Source: Nemophila menziesii
Lineage: Eukaryota > Streptophyta > Magnoliopsida > Boraginales > Hydrophyllaceae
NCBI GenBank assembly: GCA_029959085.1
Contig: JARWIR010000003.1
Location: 34,096,005 to 34,160,004, forward strand
Direction: 5' to 3'
Length of the DNA: 64,000 nt
Part shown: one piece after another, positions 11,284 to 22,534 of the stretch
Layout: every line of letters starts with the position of its first letter
Numbering within the stretch: the stretch's first letter is position 1
Notes under the pieces: model-generated
Told to the model about the DNA's origin: nothing
The model's database searches: none
The model's input: the letters and a program-made list of their open reading frames with translations, nothing else
Translations under genes and position numbers: made by a program

Positions 11284-12518
11284 TTAACGAAATTCCCGGG
11301 GAGAGCGGCTTCTAGAACGGCTTCGAGGATGTGAAACATCATCTTTGATACAAGAAACATCATTCTTAACACAAGATAACTCACTAGCAAGATGTCCTAT
11401 TTTCTCTTCCAATACCCCAAATTTCCTTTCTATCTTTTCTTCTAAAACCTCAAATTTTCTACCAATATAATCTATAAACCGAGACATAGCACCTTCGAAG
11501 CTAGAAGGATTAGGAGGATTCTCATGAGTGGGGTTTTGAGGAGGCTCATTTGGGATAGGATTTTGTTGACCCGGAATATCCAATAGTTCAAGTGAGTTAA
11601 GTGCCGGACCAAAAATTCTTTCTCTAGCTTGTATGATACGATTACGAATAGCAACATCCGAAATACGATTAATAACCGAATGCGAAACATAGGTGTTATT
11701 ATAAATAGCAAATTTCATTCTCTTGATTGTGCTATAATCAAAACACCAAGCTTTATCAATAGATTTCACATTAGTACCACTTAAAGAAATTCCACTTCCC
11801 TCAAAGATCTTAGTTAGAAAAATACCATATGGGACTTTATCTCTTGCGGTTCTAGCATGGTTCATCCATTTGAACATGATTGCAATAATATTAATCGGTC
11901 GTTTCCAAAAATCAAAAATAGGAGATAAGCTTCATAAGGAATTAATTTTGCATCATGTTTGTCCTATGGAATTATGGCTGAAATAAGAAACTTATGAGCC
12001 ACAATGAATTCCGGATCAAAATTACGCAAATTCCAATTTCCATCGGCAACAAGCATCCTACTATTAACAAAATCCATAACCTCATTTTGACCAACTAAAT
12101 CAAGAGTAGAGCCATCCCAACCACTTGACCAAAAACCACTAAATCCATCCAAAGGAATATGATAACGAGCACACAACACATGTAACTTTAACCGTAAAGG
12201 AGTACCCGAAACTAAAGATTTAATTAAGTTATCAGCACTATCATATTCAAAATTAGTGTAGAATTCTTCAATCAATCCACTAGCTAATTGACTACCCGTA
12301 AATTTGAATACATTAGCACAACCTTGAAAAGTAAATAGTTCAAGAAGAGAATTTTCACCCGATGGAAAAGCCGAATCACTAAATGTTCTACCCGGGAGAG
12401 GATCGAATGGCCGGAGTGGAGGAGGTGATGGTGACCTCGCCGGAGATGGCGCACGGCGGCGGCTGGAGGAGGCTCCGGTGGTGGTTTTCTTCTTTGGAGC
12501 AGCTTTCTTTTCTCTCAT
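11284..12518 (-). pseudogene. Extra ORF of the LTR element (putative plant transposon protein type)
   Basis: Two minus-strand pieces (12518-11964, 184 codons, and 11877-11284, 197 codons) look like one protein of about 400 residues. Between them lie a TAG stop (after LISAIIP) and a one-base frame change near 11910-11945. Reading in the shifted frame gives DFWKRPINIIAIMFKW and joins the second piece. The N-terminus is Lys/Ser/Pro-rich and basic. The centre resembles, from memory, the 'putative plant transposon protein' (Transposase_32-like) domain found in many plant retroelements. The C-terminal third has a Pro/Asn linker, a heptad-like stretch (FEVLEEKIERKFGVLEEKIG) and an Arg-Ser tail. Its function is unknown. 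It replaces the pol genes and lies downstream of gag on the same strand. Confidence 0.7.
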
Positions 12519-13261
12519 GGTGAAGAAGGGAAGTGGGTAATGAAAGAGAAAGAGAGAGAGAAGTGATTTGGTGGAGTAGATGGTGTTTCCAGGCGGCAGA
12601 ATGGTGCAGCAGTGGCCGGAAATCGCCTAGGAGGAGGAGAGCTAATGTTTAAATGGTGGAATGAGGAAGATAAAAGGAAAAGGGGGCTAATAACGCTGAC
12701 AAAAACCTAAACTGCGGTGTACCGCAGAAACCGTGCGGTGTACCGCACTGCAAAAATAAACTGGGCGAAAAAATAAAGGAAAAATAAAACTGCTGAAACC
12801 CTAAGTCGCGGTGTACCGCGGAGTAGTCCGGTGCACCGCAAAAACGTTCGGTTTAGACACTAAAAATGAATTTTTTGGTTCTTTTAAAAACACCCGAAAC
12901 ACATTCGAAACTTCCCCAAAAGATTCGGAACGGTATAAAACATATAAGAACATTTTTGTTTTGAAAAGAAAAACCAAGGAAAATCCGAAAACTCATAAAA
13001 CAGTTTATTTCATAAAAACCCCTATGTTTTCTAAAAGTGCAAAAAGACCCAATGTAAAAACAAAGCAACATTTAAGCAAGAAAAGGTCAAGGTACACAAG
13101 ATAATAGCACATAGAGGATAATTCACATAAAACACATAATAAAACATAAAAATAAAAAGAAGAAAGGAAAGAATTCACCGTATTTTCCTTTTACGAGGTT
13201 TGAACGTCCTTTTGCATATTAATTCCATTTTCTTGACGCTCAACACCTCCAATGAATATTA
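12519..13261 (-). other. Non-coding spacer of the LTR element with GCGGTGTACCGC palindromes
   Basis: Between gag and the extra ORF lie GCGGTGTACCGC at 12714-12725, 12735-12746 and 12808-12819, and a variant CCGGTGCACCGC at 12828-12839. The first two are 21 bp apart, as in the LTR. ORFs on both strands here (12811-13104 and 12853-13071) are low-complexity Lys- or Phe-rich shadows. Confidence 0.7.
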
Positions 13262-14314
13262 TTATGGTAGCCGAGGTGGAATGGATCCGGAAATGTGGTT
13301 AGCATTTGTCACGATCCATATTGGTTTTTCCCACGAGGGTATCAAAGATCCACTTTCAAGTTTTTCGTGGTAATGGCATGTAGAAGTATGATGACCGGGT
13401 TTACCACAATAGTTGCAAGAACTTCTTTTTCGAATAGAACTACCATGTGAGGGTTTTGAACACGAAGTTTCCTCATTCTTTTCACTATCCAAATTATCAC
13501 TTAAATACAATTTTTCTTTAAAAAAGCTATTTGGATCAAAAGGAGTGACATTTGAAAAGGGATGATTTTTTAAAGTTTTAAGAGCGAGGGAAAAAGCTTC
13601 ATCCAATTTTTTCAAACCTCCTATATTTTTCTTCATAGGATGTTGACTTTTATTTGAAGAAAAGATGTTTTCAAAACAAGGGTTTTTAGTATTTCCAAGA
13701 ATATCATCTAAAGTGATACAACAATTAAAACAATTCTTTTGCTCAACTTTACCCCTTTTTAATATGAGGTTATTCAAATGGATTTGAGAATCAAGAATTT
13801 TGAGAAGGGATGAAATTTGCCTAATATCATCATAATTATAAGGAAGAGATAAAGAGTTAGGATAGATGGCTACCTCATGGTTTGGTTTAGGATTGTCATG
13901 AGATTCACCATGGATTAAGATTTCTTTTTCTTCATCATTTTCGACAATTCCATATAGAAACTCCAAACGATTCCAAAGCTCTTTTGCGGATTTACAATCT
14001 AACATTTGTGAGAAAATTTCTTCGGAAATTCGACGAATTAGAGTGTACATTGGTTTTGCATTTTGAGTGAGCTTAGCCTTTTCCTCAATGGTGAGTTCAT
14101 CAAAATCTTTTTCTTCTTGATTTAGCTTAAGAACTCCCGCTTCATTTAATTCCTCTTTATATGGAACGAATGGTCATTCCATAACAATTCTCCATTGATC
14201 GGGATCTTCGGCTTTGATAAATTCCTCCATTTTTGTTCTCCAAGCAAAATAGTAATTACCTACAAAAAGTGGAGGTCGAGTAGAAGACGACTTTTCCAAA
14301 AGATTAAATTCCAT
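13262..14314 (-). pseudogene. Copia gag with one premature stop
   Basis: From ATG 14314 one frame runs to 13262 (350 codons) broken only by a TGA at 14176-14174, codon 47, where Trp is likely (RIVME-stop-PFVPY). The N-terminus has the Copia gag pattern PPLFVGNYYFAWRTKMEEF, followed by the UBN2-type block SAKELWNRLEFLYG. A zinc knuckle CNYCGKPGHHTSTC (CX2CX4HX4C) lies near residue 300. Gag packages the RNA in particles. The ATG is about 44 bp after the primer site, as expected. A single G-to-A change explains the stop, in keeping with the young LTRs. Initiation at codon 89 (M at 14050) would give a 262-residue C-terminal product, but that would lack the N-terminal block. Confidence 0.85.
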
Positions 14315-14357
14315 ATCGTTTACTCTACTAACGATTAAGCTATTCACGTAGAGTTAG

Positions 14358-14369
14358 GCTCTGATACCA
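14358..14369 (-). other. Primer-binding site, initiator Met-tRNA
   Basis: On the minus strand the sequence TGGTATCAGAGC begins two bases after the end of the 5' LTR. It is the standard plant Copia primer site. Confidence 0.95.
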
Positions 14370-14371
14370 AT

Positions 14372-15713
14372 TGATAGTCCTAGAGGGGGGTGAATAGGAT
14401 TACAAATAAGATTAATGCCTAATTAAAAATCTTTTGGACAATTATAAGTTTAAGTAAAAACTTCTAAGACAATCAAACACTTATGGGATCATGCAAGGGA
14501 TAAGTTAGAGGTTTGATATATAAGTTAAACAAGTAAATCGACAATCTAATATCTTACTACTCTAGAAGATTATATGTTAGATAAGCTAGATAATCAATAT
14601 CACAATAATCAAGCTAGCATATAAACAAACATATAAAGTGCGGAAAGTAAATAGAGTAGGGATAGAAAGATACACGTGATTTATAGTGGTTCGGTTTCCC
14701 TACATCCACTACCTAAGGAAGCCTCCTTAGGATTTCAAGCTTTTCACTAAGCTCCCGTGTCTCTCTTAACCGGGTCGAGAACACAATAACCCTTACAACC
14801 TCTTCGATAACACGAAGAACAAACACTTGTGTAATCACAACACAAGGATACCAAGTATACTCCCTATACTTGAATTCTCTCTTAATCTATCTATTACAAG
14901 ACCTAGACTTAAGAGGATAGAAACAAAGTGTTTAAAGGGTTGCTTATAAAAGCTTGTAACTAAACTCCTAAAAGAGTGGATATGAACTTTATAGCTAGTA
15001 AACTCCTCTTGAGTAGATAGAACCTTGTGGCTTATTTGATTAACTCCTTGGAAGGACTTATAAGCTCACTAAGATTGATTTTGACTATGTATAGCTCTTG
15101 ACACCTTCTTGAATGATAACAATTAAGCTCCTTAATGTTTGTAATTAGTTGGTGTATTTGTAGCCTTCAAAGAGCTTCAATTTATAGCAGAAAATAGCTT
15201 CCAACGGTCATAAGGCTTGGGTCCAACGGATCTATTAATTTCCCAACGGATATATTCCTTATGACTTAACTTTTGTGCAGAAAAACCTTTCTTGCGGTGT
15301 ACCGCACCTCAACGGTTAGATTTTCTAACTCTCTGACGGGCTGGCCTATGCACCGCGCCCTGGTCCGCATTCTTGGTCCGGTGTACCGCGCCTCTGGTCC
15401 GGTGTACCGCGCCAAGTATCTTTGAAGGAATTTGACCTATGCTATGATGCTCGGATCAATAAATCTTCTTCACGAAAGTTGTAGATAACATCATTCTTAT
15501 AAACATTGTAGTTGATCATTAAAGTTATATCTCAAAGTGCATAAAGATATGAATAGAAGTGAATGCAATGAGATATAATAAGAATGGTATGAAAAGTGTT
15601 TTTGATGAATAATAGTGCAAGATAGGATGAATATAATAAGAGAAATTAGCACACTAATCATAAGAGGATTTGTCACATTAAAACAACCTATTAAGGGAGG
15701 CTATATGCCAACA
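14372..15713 (-). repeat. 5' LTR (right, 1342 bp)
   Basis: Partner of 8892-10254, with a 21-bp deletion between two GCGGTGTACCGC repeats and six substitutions counted by eye. It begins on the minus strand with TGTTGGCATATAGCC at 15713. Confidence 0.95.
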
Positions 15714-15718
15714 AGAAG
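15714..15718. repeat. Target-site duplication AGAAG, right
   Basis: Matches 8887-8891. Confidence 0.95.
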
Positions 15719-16420
15719 TACAAATGAGATCCTAGACACGAGTTTATCTCCTAGAAACGACTATGAAGTGGTTAGAATTCTAGTTATCATCAAAAGAGAA
15801 ATGTGAAGGGTTTAAATGGATAATAATTATTGCATCTATCGTGTGCGTAATAAGGTCTCCCAGGAATGTGGTTGCCTTTGGTCAGGAATTTCCACCAACA
15901 CGTGTTGACATTTTGAAAACAAAAGTTATAGAAATAGTGAGTGACTTTGTTTGAGTGTTGAGAGGGGGAAGAACACGATGGAGGGATCATTGTGTCGAAA
16001 AAAATGTAATAATTAAGTGAGTTAAGCTACATAACCAGGTTAAATTTAATGTAGATGACTTTTTTAACAGATCTAAGAACAAGACAGGGATAGATGGAAT
16101 ATTTAGAGATATTGATGGGACATGCTTAATGGGGTTTTCAGATCCTTGTATTGCAAACTCACCTCTCTTCTATGAATTTTTGGCTCTACACTATGGGTTA
16201 CGATGAACCGGGAATCGAGTGTTACTGAATTATGTACCGTTACTAATTCAAAAGAACTTCACACACTAGTGAAGGGCAGTGTTAGTTCTAAGATTTGGGA
16301 TTGTAGAATATTTGGAATTTCTACAGAGAAATTCGGCATTCAAGGTAAATAATATTTACAAAAATATGTGTGTGGATTTCTTGGGAAAGAAGCGAGCATA
16401 ATTGATTGTGGAGTCGATGA
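15714..16420 (+). pseudogene. LINE relic 1, RNase H part
   Basis: This continues the LINE interrupted at 8891. One frame reads RNVVAFGQEFPPTRVDILKT, and a further segment at about 16040-16205 reads KFNVDDFF, GIDGIFRDIDGTCLMGFS and SPLFYEFLALHYGL. This matches the RVT_3 RNase H fold (V-x-D-G/D, GG-V-RD--G--L-GFS, ELEALH-GL) at the C-terminus of plant L1-type ORF2. Stops and frame changes are numerous. Strand and domain order agree with the left part. Confidence 0.7.
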
Positions 16421-16732
16421 AGTTCAACGACCCACCTAATTACCTTTTGAGAAATATTACGAGGATAAGAGCGGACGCTCGATGCTTAAATATATTTTAG
16501 ATTCCCACTAATGGTTTTGTAAGTTTGATAACTTACAGTTGTTTGCATTTTATGACGCAAAAAAAGAATCCCAAATACAAAATAGGGGTGAATTATAATA
16601 TGGGAACATCAAAACCAAAAGATGAGAGTCAACAAGGCAAAAAATTCATGTGTGATGCTATAATAATGCCTGGGTCGGCCAAAAGATACCACCATAAATA
16701 TTTGTGCTTGTACGCACTTTATAATTCCACAT

Positions 16733-16762
16733 GATCCTATTCACCCCCTCTAGGATACATTA
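16733..16762 (+). other. LTR-end-like fragment
   Basis: GATCCTATTCACCCCCTCTAGGA resembles the last bases of the LTR of the young element on its sense strand (ATCCTATTCACCCC, CTCTAGGA). Only about 25 bp match, and no LTR body is visible upstream, so this may be the tail of a related element lost by deletion. Confidence 0.35.
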
Positions 16763-17379
16763 TTGAATTTTCAATTTACGACTATGGGTTCTCTTGTTTA
16801 TTGTGTTGTCACAAGTCTGATTCATGGCTTGTTGCACTAATTGTTGAAGATATTGAGCCACCCTCGGAGGGAGTAAATTTTCCTTGATTGTTTATTTGAA
16901 AGTGGAAGCTGGTGGCTCCTTAATGGTTGAGGAACCGCATTAGTTCCTTGTGTCTCTTCATTTCTCTCTACGGAGAGAGATTTTCCCCAAACTTTCGAAG
17001 CGACATTCTGCATGTCCTTGTGTTTCATTTGTCGCGATAAATATTTTCTAGTTTGTGTTAACACCGCATGATTTCAATGGGTTTCAAACTTTGATTTTCA
17101 CATATGCACCAACTAATAGAGAATAAAAACTTCATAATACAATTTGTTTGCGTAGCAATCAGAGTAGACCCACTGGAGAATTTGTTGAGACAACTAACGA
17201 GTATGCTGAGGCAAAGGATGTGAGTTGAACTCCATAACTCACTATCGAGTAGGAAATTAACTATGGAGTTTAAGGATGTATTTAATGAACATTAATAATG
17301 AGGGGTGAATGGATACCATTTTGGGATATACGTCTGGGGTACTTATAGAAATCAAGGCCCATTATGCCGTTGTAGATTT
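16763..17379. other. Unassigned stretch
   Basis: The minus-strand ORF at 17064-16837 (75 codons) has no motif I recognise. It could be the degraded 3' part of CACTA element A. No CACTA end was found here. Confidence 0.3.
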
Positions 17380-17440
17380 TTATCATTTTATCCTTTTGGG
17401 TTTATGAGGAAAATATGGAAATAAATTAATACAAATAAAT

Positions 17441-19455
17441 TTCTGTTACTTACGTCATGTATGGTTTGATCTTGTCGTAATTATGCAAAATATACCAGTT
17501 GATCTGCTCCTTCCCTCTATATGGTAAATGACCAAACTCTTTCTTACCACTAGAGTACACTGGCTCTAAAAAACGGATAGCTCTTTCGGTTTGGGCAGTG
17601 GGTCGTTGTATCTACCCAGATCATTAAACTTTATTTTTTCTCTTATCCGTTGGCAACGTATACTTTTCTCTCGCTTGAGTATCTCTTTACCTCCTCTTGA
17701 TGTCAACCAAAATTCTATCCTGATGTCCATATCTTTAAGATTCATTCTAGCCTTCACTTTATCTTTGTTTATTTTCCCATCAAGTCCTACAACTGTACCG
17801 AGCAAACTGTCTCACACATTCTTCTCGCAATGCATAACATCGATGTTATGTTTTAAGAAATTTTCCGACCAATAAGGTAAGAGATAAAAAAAATACTCTT
17901 TCCCTTACTATTGAACTCACGAGGACCTGGTTTCTTCGTCGCCTTGCCCCCAAAATCCTTGTGTTTACCGGGAAACACAATGGGCAAACCATCTACAATG
18001 TCTAAATATCAGCAGACTATGTTTTCTCGGGGGAAGGGGGGGCTATAACCGGTACTCGAGTACAAAACTTTGTCTTTTCTAAATCGATGTCTCAAAGGTA
18101 ACCAACGACCAGGATCAAAATAAACTACCCTTTTCTTCACCTGCTTCGACGGATTAAAATCGATGCATTCTAGGCAAGCTAAGTAACCTTGATCCTGCCA
18201 CCCCGACGTGTATGACCTAGCGGGGTAATCATTGATCGTGGACAATAAAGAAACCTTAATTGTAAATTCTTTCTTCGTATGAGCATAATACGTAAGGATA
18301 CATGTTTCTCACAACATCTCCAACTCATCTACAACAGGGCAGAGAAAGACATATATGTCCTTACCAGGTGAATGAGGACCTAGAATCAACAAACAAAGTT
18401 GAAATGTGGTTTCCTTCATGAATACCTACAGTGGCAAGTCGTCGACGGTCAATATAACTGGCCACATGCTATATGATTTGTTCTGCATAGAATACGGACA
18501 AAAACCATCAATACCCAGACCCAAATTTACATTCCGAGGTTTACTAGCAAACTTAGGATGTAACTCTATGAATCTTTTCCAACTATCACCATCAACATGA
18601 TGGCGTAACACATGGATCGGTACTCTTTTCGGTATGGTGCCTGATCATGTCTTCGGCGATGTGCTTCGAAGCATATAGTCGTTGCAACCTCGGGGCAATC
18701 GGAAAATAACAAAACTTTTTATGGGGTACTTTCTTCCCTTTCTTCGGATCCCATCTAGACTCACTACATACTGGGAACTTGTCGAGAAATTCATTCTCCT
18801 TGTAAAAAGGACACAATCATTCAAGCAAACATCAATCGTAGTGTAACTCATACCCATACTTTTCAACTTCTTGTTGCATTCCTCGTTCGACTCGGGCAAA
18901 TTGTGAGGTTTGGGCAAAACACGACCCACCAATACCTAGAGCTCGGTGAAAGATGAGTTAGTCCACTTGTTTTTCACCTTTATGTGCATAATATTTGCAA
19001 TGAAATCAAGAATTCATCACTATAGGTCCAAGGTATAATTCGGTCTCCAATTCCTCGAACAAAGCTTCGAAAATTCCACGACTTGTTTGATGTGCACCTC
19101 CCACCTCGGTATCACCCGAATGACCACCAACATCGTAACTGAGCCTCAAATTGTCATACACATTCAACATTTCATTTTCTAAATTTGGCACAGGTTCTTC
19201 AGGAATTTCTAATGTTTCATCGTGTTTTGTCCAAACCTCATAAGTGGATAAAAACTCATCCTGTAGAAGGTGACACCTAACCGTTTGGGTGGGATATCAA
19301 CGATTATTCGAATATTTAATACACAGACAAAACATATAACCATTAAAACCATCTTTTTTTCCAACAGAATCGATAAAATATTCTACACCATAAATATATT
19401 ATTCCGTAACACGATCAATCGCTTTGATCAAACTCTTATCAAGACCTGAAGCCAT
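17441..19455 (-). pseudogene. CACTA tnp2 transposase relic (A)
   Basis: The minus strand carries the tnp2 blocks in order. From ATG 19455: the transposase-associated domain (degraded; YIYGVEYFID), then PNLENEMLNVYDNL, a Cys-rich block ending in CSESRWDPKKGKKVPHKKF, the DGDSWKRFIELHPKFASKPRNV block with DGFCPYSMQNKSYSMWPVIL, STINDYPARSYTSGWQDQGYLACLEC, HNIDVMHCEKNV (about 17836-17870), and RMNLKDMDIRIEF. The last segment, INWYILHNYDKIKPYM, ends at a possible splice donor (ACGTAAGT). These are hallmarks of the Transposase_21 DDE-type family. Many frame changes and stops break it. It retains the DDE core that element B has lost. Confidence 0.85.
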
Positions 19456-19760
19456 ATTATAATAACAATTTGATATAACTAAGCAACTACATAAATATAA
19501 AAATAAAATAAATAATTATTACCACCTAATTGATAAATAAATAAAAATTGCAACCCAAATGAATTAAAGAATAAAAATTACAAACCATTGAATAAACAAA
19601 AATTACAAACCAATAAATAGATTAATAATTTTATATAACTAATCAAACAAATACAAAAATATAAATAAATAAACACATGCACGATTTACGACATACTAAT
19701 AAAGAATAAAATGATAAGCTAATCAAATCTTATAGCATGTAATCACAATTATATTAAAAA

Positions 19761-20034
19761 AAATTGAATTCTAAAAAAATTGAATTTTATGGAAAATACC
19801 TTGAATTGGTTGGAGAAATTGAAGATTGACCACGCCCCACCTTGAATTTGGACCCGGTAATGGTGTAAAAAGTATTTATTAACCTAATCAATCATTATAT
19901 CATGTAATTCACAATTATATTCAACAAAATTAAATTTTCAAAAATTTGAATTTTATGGAAAATACCTTGATTTGGTTGAAGAAATTGAAGATTGGCCTTG
20001 TCCTACCTCGAATATGGACCCTGGAATGATGTAA
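19761..20034 (-). repeat. Duplicated leader exon of CACTA A
   Basis: A unit of about 173 bp is present twice (about 19770-19868 and 19945-20034). Each ends on the minus strand with AATTCAAG or AATCAAG followed by GTATTTTCC, a likely 5' splice donor of the leader exon. Element B has one copy (about 42290-42375). Confidence 0.7.
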
Positions 20035-20159
20035 GATGATTTGGAGAAGCAAGTGGTAAAGATTGAACAAATAGGAGTTAGAGATTTGAGAGAAAGTGGG
20101 ATAAACTTTTTTTGTTGTGTCTGGTTTGAAAAACCTACTGTCTTCTTTAAATACATTTT

Positions 20160-20467
20160 TTATTAGCGACGGAAAAAAGTCGTCGCTATATTATTAAAAA
20201 TCGTCGCTAGGAACGAGTATTAGAGACGACACCAGACGTCGCTAGTAGCATAGATCTTTTGCGACGACTTTCTCGATTAAAAAAACAAAGGTTCGCGACG
20301 AATTTTAGATTATTTAGCATCAAAATCGCGGTGTCGCTAACCTTAAAGCTTAATTGCGACGAAATTAGTTGTCGCTAATCAGGTTTTGTCGCTAATTACC
20401 AATAATTGCGACAAGATGCGTGTCGTCGCTAAATTCGTCGTCCCTAAAGAACATATATGTAGTAGTG
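20160..20467 (-). repeat. CACTA A subterminal repeats and terminus
   Basis: GCGACGA and its complement TCGTCGC/TGTCGCT occur in alternating orientation about ten times, ending at TAGTAGTG (20467). In CACTA elements such subterminal motifs bind the tnpA-like protein. Confidence 0.85.
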
Positions 20468-22534
20468 ATGTTCGGTCACACTAATCGTGAGTATATTTGT
20501 TTTACAGGCTAAGTTACGAGAATCTATATTTATCTCCGTTGGTAATTTTATTAAGGTTGATTACTCTCGACACTAATTATATTTGGTAAGCAATGGACCT
20601 AAGATTATGAATAATATATGAATAACATAAAAAAGAAGAGAAAAGGTAATATTTTTTGAATTGTATTATATCATGATATATTTAATTATAATAATTAAGA
20701 AATATCTAAAAATAAATATTATGAATTTGTTATCGATATACTTTTATTCTTTTAACATCATACACACTCTAATTTCAAATTTTAGTTTATTTTTTATTTA
20801 CACATTCATACCATCTAAATTCATAATATCCAATATACCATGCATGACGTGTTATAATTTGAGTAAAAGTAAATCGTCAATTTATTTATTTTTCGATTTG
20901 ATTGATAATTTAATTACACTCAAATCACGCTATGTCATTGATGTTATATTAGATAATATGAATTTAGGTGGTATATGTCATTGCTTAACTAAAAAACTAT
21001 TAATACGCTATATTTATTATTAATAAAGTATTTAATTTTAAATATTTATTAGAAATATAAATTTTAATATATTAATAGAAATAAAATAGAAGTGAAAGGT
21101 TAAAAAATATTTTTTGATTTTTAAAGTGAATAAGTATATGAGGAGAACGGTTTACCATGTAAACTGAAATGTGGGGAAAGGTTTGGGACAAAGTTTTAAA
21201 AAAGCTGATAAGAGAGATGCTGTCATATCAAATAGGATGAATTCAGGTAGGTCTAAAGAGAACAAAACAACATTAGGAAGTGGCTTTGGAATGCGAAAAG
21301 GTTTGTAAGGACATGAATTAATTTTTTCAGATGTATTTAAAAGTTTAAACAGGGATCAAATTATATAAGTTTATATGGCGTGCTCTTTTATTAGATTAGT
21401 GGTAAGACTAATATATTATAAATTTTGTCTAGAAATTATTATTTAAATTGATTCCATTTGTTAACATGCCTTCTTGTCTGCAAAATCACTCTTTGCATTC
21501 ATTCTCTCTCAACTCAAGTGGCCAACAAGTATTTCCATGGATAGATAATGGCTGCCAGGGGGTGACGCCATGCACGAACCTTGTTTAATTTGGTACGTCC
21601 CAACTGTATCACCCATTAGCCATCACTAGATTAGCCTTATCATTATATTAAACCTACCCTATGTACCCTCCAATATGCTTTAATTTTAACCAAAAGTAAT
21701 GGAGTGATCCTTCCCTCTTTTAACAACTGGGGATCTCACTTCGGAAAACCAGTCAGAGCTTGTCGCTGTATATGTAATTACGCACATCCAAACAGAAATA
21801 TAAAACGGGTAAAATTATGAATTACTCTATGCCATCCCATGTTTAACCCATCCAATCATATCGTAACTTCTTAAAAATATTATGAAGTAGTTCATAGTAC
21901 TTGAAGTGAATGGTTAAGACTTGAAATTATAGGAAAATTCGAGTACTACTAAATTTCAAGTATGGCGATAAGAATTACTATTAACTTACATGACATAATG
22001 ACATCCTGCATTTTGAAGCTTTTAATATATAATCGGCAAATGGCTTTTTAACTAATAAGCCACTTCCTATTGCCTAGAGACAATTATTAAAGGTATCTAT
22101 ATATCTTGCTAATTAATCTTTTCAAACACTATTGTTGCATCAGCCTCTAAAAAAGAATTTTACAGCTACTACACAAGGCTAATTATGTAGACTCACACTA
22201 TATACTCTAGTATTATAGTACATCCAATATAAAGGTTAAAAGGGGATAACCCTTTGCAAAGAATCGAGAATTGATTCAATTGATTACTTATTAGAGTTGT
22301 ACGTGGGACCTAATTTATATAATTGTAGCTAGGTCTACATGTTTGTGGCTATGTGTTACACAAGAAAGTGATTGAAAGTGATATATTGATGATGATATAC
22401 TAATTTAGATTTCTTTATGATAGTATTAATACTGTAGTGCTCAACAAGCTGTGACTTGCAAAGCTTAATTATATAGTACTACAGTACTACTCTTTTCTTT
22501 TCTCTATCATTAAAATATAAATGTGTTTCCCCAA
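20468..22534. other. AT-rich spacer
   Basis: No gene found. The 120-codon ORF at 20661-21023 is Ile/Tyr/Phe-rich in very AT-rich DNA and has no motif. Confidence 0.5.

Larger units (their letters stand above)
8887..15718 (-). mobile_element. Young non-autonomous Ty1/copia (SIRE/Maximus-like) LTR retrotransposon
   Basis: Two near-identical LTRs (8892-10254 and 14372-15713) are flanked by the 5-bp target duplication AGAAG (8887-8891 and 15714-15718). On the minus strand the LTR runs TGTTGGCATATAGCC to CTAGGACTATCA. A perfect Met-tRNA primer site (14358-14369) and a polypurine tract (10256-10268) set the minus orientation. The interior, about 4.1 kb, holds a gag with one stop and an extra ORF of 'putative plant transposon protein' type. 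Protease, integrase, RT and RNase H are all missing, so it must move with proteins from a partner. By eye the LTRs differ by six substitutions and one 21-bp indel, which suggests a recent insertion. Confidence 0.95.
17380..20467 (-). mobile_element. CACTA element A, 3'-truncated
   Basis: The 5' end (minus strand) is CACTACTACATATATGT, at 20467. It is followed by a subterminal array of GCGACGA/TCGTCGC motifs, a leader with a splice donor, and a tnp2 relic. The opposite end, with its CACTA terminus and tnpA-like gene, is missing. Sequence style and leader are close to element B at 38.4-42.8 kb, so both belong to one family. Confidence 0.8.

Noticed and set aside
12811..13104. 97-codon Lys-rich ORF on the plus strand
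   Set aside because: Antisense in the spacer of the LTR element, low complexity, shadowed by another ORF on the other strand.
15615..15806. ORF across the right LTR end
   Set aside because: It starts inside the LTR and ends in the LINE relic; the junction is a recent insertion, so it cannot be a gene.
20661..21023. 120-codon ORF rich in Ile, Tyr and Phe
   Set aside because: AT-rich DNA yields such frames; no motif or membrane protein family recognised.
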